Shown here one piece after another: positions 58,883 through 64,000 of a DNA stretch of 64,000 nucleotides. This stretch comes from Spisula solida. Its lineage: Eukaryota; Mollusca; Bivalvia; Venerida; Mactridae. Location: assembly GCA_947247005.1 (NCBI GenBank), contig OX365955.1, forward strand, positions 41,767,822 through 41,831,821. Reading direction: 5' to 3'. The notes under the pieces are model-generated. The model saw only the letters and a list, made by a program, of their open reading frames with translations. It did no database searches and was not told the origin of the DNA. How positions within the stretch are numbered: the first letter of the stretch is position 1; every line of letters starts with the position of its first letter. A program made the position numbers and the translations under genes.

Positions 58883-59880
58883 AGAAAAGTGACAGCATTT
58901 AACAGTGCATTTAAGTTCAGTAAAGTAGAAGACTGTTTTTTAAGTTTACAGGCATAGATCAGTATAAAATAAAACTATTTGCTTGTTGAATGATTACTTT
59001 GTGTAAATTTTGACCTTGCCCTTTTTCAAGAAATCTGAAATACTTCAAATTATGTCCCACGAAAGTTTTTTTTACCAAAACCACGAACTATAGTCCCATA
59101 TAAAATTAAATGATTATGTCGAAACTTTATAAGGTTTTGTCTTTTAGATTTTTCGTATTTTTTTTCTAACTTTTGCATTTAGATAATTAAGTAATTATTA
59201 AAATATTAAATGTCACTTTTATACTCATAAGGGCACGATAAGGGGATCGGACTTGGAGCGTAACATGACCGTGCGACCACATACACGCGTCAAGGGGGCT
59301 TGTTTGTCCCTAACAAGAGACAAACAGAAATAAAAACGTAAGGCGATGCTGCTGAGACAAAGACGAGCTCCATGGCCACCCTTTCTTATCTAGGAGGGAA
59401 GAAGGGGTGTAGGGAAACAACCACAGAGCAAGCCAAGCAAAACAGACTACACCAAACGCTTGAAATTTGGATGACCCATTACGAAACATACACTTTATAT
59501 ACCACTGCTAAGTGACTAAACGTGGGTTTCATTTCGTGAATGCATTCATCGGATAAATATGTATGTCAGACAATTCGAACCTTGCAATAAATGTAATGAA
59601 TTTTAATGTAACGATTTAGCCTGAATTAAATACTATATTGTCCAAATTCCGTTACACTTGGCTATAAATTTAATTAGATATATCATAAATTAGAAATGAT
59701 CAAATTTTGTTTTCATCTTTCTTTTGTAATATTTCCTACCTCGGGGCATAACACGTAAACTAAACGTAGCCACATAATAAAAATAGATTTGCACAACAAT
59801 TTTTACACCATTTCACACGTGACGATACCTGTCCAAATCAAACCTTGCCAGAACGCAGTGATCTTCCCATAGCGGGGTCA
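58883..59880. other. non-coding stretch with one GC-richer patch
   Basis: No gene is recognised. 59225-59460 is richer in GC than its surroundings (GGGGATCGGACTTGGAGCG, CATACACGCGTCAAGGGGGC). It may be part of an unrecognised repeat. Confidence 0.4.
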
Positions 59881-61000
59881 GATATAAGATTGTCTCCACG
59901 TTTCCCATTGTTTCACATTCAGGAGTGTTATGATATTCTACGAGCGAGTGCTGTATGTTAATTTGACACAAGCCCCAACAACAGTAAAAAGATATTTGCA
60001 GTGACAGGGGCACAATGGAACTACAAAACACTTTCATAGTACAAAAGACTGGTAATTTCACCACCCTACACACTCTAACCGTGGTTTACGCTCTAGACCC
60101 ATGCACAAAGATCGAGATACATACATTTTAATAAATGTACAGTATAACTTCTGTAGATCAACACCCTTTGGGTGCTACAAATATAGGTCATTGTTTCGAG
60201 GTTGTTTCTGTTCAGAGGTTAAATTTATAGCAAATATCAACTTAGGGAAATTTTGAATTGTTATACAGAGTGTGTTGCTATACAGAGGGCTGCTCTGGAG
60301 AGGTTGTACTACTGTAGACTCACAGAAGATAGCTTTGAATTTTACTACCGTTCAAAAACATGTATTTTGTTTATGAAGGCCCTAAAGGGACGAAATGTAA
60401 TCGACCTAGGCAAAACACATTGAATTGGATTGTTGTTATAAATATCACTCATACATTCAGCTTCAGTCGCCATAGTCAAATACATGTAAGATTGTCTCTA
60501 CGTCTCCCATTGTTTCAAATTCAGGAGTGTTATAACACTTTTCGAGTTACTGCTATATGTTAATGTAACACAAGCTCGAACATAAGAAAAACGATATTTG
60601 CAGAGACAGGGGCACCAAGCAACTCCAACGCACTTTGATAGTGTAAAAGCCTGTTAAACCCATCTCCCTACACTCCCTAACCGTGGTTTACGCTCTAGAC
60701 CCATGCACAAAGATCGAGATACATACATTTTAATATATGTACAGTCCAGCCTTTGTAGATCAACACCCTTTGGGTGTTACAAATATTGGTCAATGTTTCG
60801 AGGTTGTTACTGTACAGAGGTGAAATTTATAGTAAATATCAACTTATGGATATTTTTAATTGTTATACAGAGTGTGTTGCTATACAGAGGGCCACTCTAG
60901 TGAGGTCGTAAATTAGCTTTGATTTCTACTACCGTTCAAATCCATTTATTTTGTATGTGAAGGCCCTAAAGGGACAGAATGTTATCGACCGAGGCGAACA
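59880..61000 (+). repeat. about 600-bp direct duplication
   Basis: Blocks CATTGTTTCA.ATTCAGGAGT, GATATTTGCAG.GACAGGGGC, AACCGTGGTTTACGCTCTAG, AACACCCTTTGGGTG and TGTGTTGCTATACAGAGGGC recur in the same order with an offset of about 602 bp. The copies differ by numerous substitutions, so the duplication is not recent. Confidence 0.85.
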
Positions 61001-61004
61001 GATT

Positions 61005-61350
61005 AATAAATGTAGAGCTCTTCAATCTGTGCATATTGAATTGGATTTAAAAGGTCAACGGTGTTATGAATATCACTCATACATTGAAAATATTTATATA
61101 GCGCCTTATAAAACAAGTCTCTAAATGTAGAGCTCTTCAATCTGTGCAGATTGAATTGGATTTAAAAAGTCAACGGTGTTATGAATATCACTCATACATT
61201 GAAAATATTTATATAGCGCCTTATAAAACAAGTCTCTAAATGTAGAGCTCTTCAATCTGTGCATATTGAATTGGATTTAAAAGGTCAACGGTGTTACGAA
61301 TATCACTCATACATTGAAAATATTTATATAGCGCATAATAAAACAAGTCT
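61005..61350 (-). repeat. 115-bp tandem, three copies, at LINE 3' end
   Basis: TGTAGAGCTCTTCAATCTGTG occurs at 61011, 61126 and 61241, each copy (the third diverging slightly) ending in TATATAGCGCCTTATAAAAC. This looks like a tandemised 3' tail of the adjacent LINE (minus strand). Confidence 0.85.
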
Positions 61351-61359
61351 CTAAATGCT

Positions 61360-62480
61360 GTACACGCAAAATAAGGCTGTATTTCAACTGGCAGGCTCTT
61401 CCACAGTGTCGAATCGCCATTCACCGTAGGTCTTGGTTTTTCTTCGTGGAATGTTCAATAATATAATTTGGCTGAGTCTGATCTTAGATTTCTTGTTGGT
61501 GGTATTCACTAATCAACCCATTAATGTACACAGGAGCAAGTTCATGTCTGATTTTTAAAAGAGTTTATGATGACCCTATACTGTATTTCCTCTGTACAGC
61601 ACCGGAAGAAAGTGCAGTGAATATAGGATCGGTGTAATGTGCTCTCGCTTTTTAGTTGTTTGAAAGAGCAAATAGTTTATACACACGTTTCAACAATCGC
61701 CCCTAGTTGAAGTTGATGAAACTACGTTTCTTCCTACGCCGCCGCCATAGTTAACCGGTCAGCCTGTTATATTGCGTAACTACCGTCGTGGATGTAAACC
61801 GGTCAAGCATAGTTCATCAAGTGCAGCATATATTCTACAGAGCGACTTCATATTTCTAAATCTATAGGACAGATGGATATCCCAATAAATAAGGTAAACC
61901 TATTTCCAGTATTTGTTTTGGTTTTTACAAAGCAGTTACATCTTCTGTCTTGCGTAATTTTATCGACCGAAGAAAGCAGAAACATCCAAAATTTCGAGGT
62001 GAACGCAAAATAATTGAGACCATACTTCTGAATGAATGTCTCTGTTGCATAATGTTACCTACCGATCAATAAATTATAATAGACTGATTTCACCGTTACT
62101 CTTTATGAACTCTGCATATCATTGACTGGATCATATGATCTGCTCTCGGTGCTTTGGTTTGTTTGTGTGATCAAACGAGCAGCAGTGTTTCTAATGCACT
62201 GCAGGTTGCCCACTACTTTGCTGTTGGCACCACATAGCAAAACATTTGCGTAGTCCAGTCGAGGGGTAAAAAGAGATTTCATAAGTGATTTGCCTAATCC
62301 GCCCGATATTACGCAGATGGAAAAAAACAAGATAGCTTGTTTGTCCATGCTTAGAGTTTTATCAAATAAGGCACCAAGATTGTTCACAAATTAATGATGA
62401 TTCATGAACAATTGTTCCGTCAAATTCAAAATACACAACATAACACGGTTTACCACTCAGCAACACAGTGGTCTTTAAGT
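61360..62480 (-). pseudogene. decayed LINE reverse-transcriptase C-terminal region
   Basis: Minus-strand frames, broken by stops and frameshifts, give in order LGALFDKTLSMDKQ, LFTPRLDYANVLLCG, LQCIRNTAARLIT, then LAPVYINGLISEY, then STLWKSLPVEIQ. These are the landmarks of the end of the reverse transcriptase and the C-terminal part of CR1/L2/Jockey-type LINE ORF2 (LGV.FD..L....., SRLDYCNSLL, RVQNAAARLI, LAP.YI..LI, LWNSLP..IR). The 5' part is absent. It is a truncated copy; which clade is uncertain. Confidence 0.8.
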
Positions 62481-62499
62481 TCTAAAAACGCTTTTAATA

Positions 62500-63900
62500 G
62501 CATGGTTTCTAGTTTACCAAAAATTACAATCTGATTAAAATCATATCCTCAAACCCGCTACGCATGAGACTACCGGTAAGGAAGATCAAGTACTTTAGTC
62601 AGATTGCCGAAAATTACTACTAACTGTACAGTCAAAGGTAGGTAATTCTGGATAGAGATTGAGTGGATAAAATTCAACTATTCTAAATCTAAATTGTGCT
62701 TTATATTTATCTTTGTTTTGCTTTATTATTGTCTCCGTGATAAGCACGGACACTTGTTCACGAACTTTATCCGAAAAATAAGTACACACTCTGAAAAACG
62801 CAGAAGGACGCACGGCATCAAATTTGCTTTTGTTTATGTCATCATTGTTTTATTTTGGTTGTATAGGGCCTTATCAGATTGTAATGAAATGAATTTAGTT
62901 GTCATGCTACTGCTTATGATTATAAATTGATCTTTTTGTTTGGGGTCGAATCCCGCCTATTGTGGTTATTTTTTAATTACGCTAAATAGGATCATTGTTG
63001 ATGATTGACAGATTCAGTTACAACTTACAACTTACAATAAGTTGTTGACAATTTGTTTAGGTACGCTAAATAAAACATGTGCATCCTTTATACACGTACA
63101 TTCAAAATATATATTCCCTCTCATATATTTTGATACAATATAAGTTTCCCGCCTGATCAGGCCGCAGTCAGTTACTAGAATTTGTCGTGTAAAGACATAA
63201 TAATTTTTGTATATTTCCACTACGTTTTGAGCCAAGAGATAGCTTCGTTCAATAACTGTAACCGTACTGGCTATAAGTCAAAAATAGGGACCCGGAGGTC
63301 ACTGCTTTCCCGCGTTAAAACTGTTGAACAGAAATGTCGATCAACAGTCAACTGCGCTACAGGAGTTACCAGAGTAAATATGTTAATTTTGATGTTTCTA
63401 CTGAGAATTCTTATACATGTTATTACGATTCCAGCGAAACAAATGCTGAAAACAATTTGTAATTCAACAATCAATTATAAGATGAGCAATAAATACAATA
63501 TCCACGGCGAACATTTTTTTTAAAAAGAATTAAATATTTAATTCTATTTAAAAAAATAATTATTATCATTCATAAAGTATAAAATATATTAATCATGTCC
63601 CACAAACAATGCTTAATAACTTTGCGAACTTTGGTTGTAGTTAACGTTTTGATATTGACAGGAAGAATATGGAATCAAGTTTTTGTTGAATATAAAGAAT
63701 ACCATCATATAATGTAATAGTAACCATGGAAACGTGATCAGCAATATCATCATATTCTATGAGTTCCAATATGGCTGTAAACGCAGGAACTGTTAAGTTG
63801 TACTGTAAAGAAGGCAAATAGCCTTCATTTGATAGAAGGAAACTTACATTCTGAATCCAAAGTCACCAGTATCATATAGAAAGCAAATTAGAAGACATAT
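62500..63900. other. AT-rich stretch, no recognised gene
   Basis: An open frame of 113 codons at 63182-63523 has no recognisable domain and sits in AT-rich DNA; I do not call it a gene. No repeat boundary is clear. Confidence 0.4.
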
Positions 63901-63924
63901 GTCAAAATTGGAGACACAATGGAC

Positions 63925-63995
63925 TGTATTTGCGGAGTCGAACTCACAACCCATATATAACTGTTAACCACTAGGCCACGATGTCAACTGCAAAG
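63925..63995 (-). mobile_element. tRNA-derived SINE head at window edge
   Basis: On the minus strand, CGTGGCCTAGTGGTTAAC is a good A-box-like segment, followed about 30 nt later by GTGAGTTCGACTCCGC, a B-box. The pair is consistent with the polymerase III promoter of a tRNA-derived SINE. It lacks a full cloverleaf, so it is not called a tRNA gene. Confidence 0.6.
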
Positions 63996-64000
63996 TAACG

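Noticed and set aside
58548..58883. Open frame encoding a YLPT repeat
   Set aside because: It is simply the translation of the (CTAC)n microsatellite.
62939..62960. GGGGTCGAATCCCGCC resembling a tRNA B box
   Set aside because: No A box or acceptor stem partner at the right distance upstream.
63182..63523. 113-codon open frame near the right edge
   Set aside because: AT-rich, no domain, no supporting splice or polyadenylation signals; length is compatible with chance.

Overview
This is an AT-rich, intron-rich animal nuclear sequence. The split genes with GT/AG introns, the tRNA-derived SINE heads, the LINE and MITE remnants and the recurring dispersed repeats suggest a lophotrochozoan, most likely a bivalve mollusc. 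That assignment is inference; no organelle, rRNA or species-diagnostic gene is present.

Two protein-coding genes can be supported. The first fills 8475-30852 on the + strand. It can be assembled into 18 coding exons whose phases chain without a break to 3783 nt (1260 residues plus stop). Its order is an armadillo-like N-terminal half, a short coiled coil, a long disordered region encoded by one 1.4 kb exon, a cysteine-containing segment resembling the TERB2-binding part of vertebrate TERB1, and a C-terminal Myb region. I identify it as TERB1, the meiotic telomere-to-nuclear-envelope adaptor. Unlike the vertebrate protein as I know it, it ends in two Myb-like repeats, the second with a telobox-like recognition helix. 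The second gene is represented by its last coding exon (51420-51932, +). It encodes a secretory-type propeptide and a six-cysteine C-terminal domain with the pattern of the Trunk/PTTH (noggin-related) cystine-knot growth factors. Its initiator exon was not found.

The rest is repeat landscape. 1-8470 holds dispersed repeats, a 352-bp-arm near-perfect palindrome (563-1304) and a non-autonomous hAT element with an 8-bp target duplication (4028-5177). The first TERB1 coding exon lies in a narrow gap between two MITEs (8028-8447 and 8627-9077). The TERB1 introns carry several dispersed families and a 49-bp tandem array. 31-47 kb appears gene-free and is rich in MITEs and palindromic elements (37.1-38.8 kb and 45.9-46.9 kb), with many perfect TGACGTCA palindromes. 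47.16-51.36 kb is a bipartite minisatellite: a 33-bp array followed by a 32-bp array whose related units run in opposite orientation, ending just upstream of the Trunk-like exon. 52.5-55.8 kb has a large inverted repeat and a 287-bp tandem duplication. 57.65-58.55 kb is a GTCGCAG-type minisatellite that runs into about 330 bp of (CTAC)n. 59.9-62.5 kb has a 600-bp duplication and a decayed LINE on the minus strand. The window ends in a tRNA-like SINE head.

The two genes have no evident functional relation. One is a meiotic chromosome protein and the other a secreted ligand.
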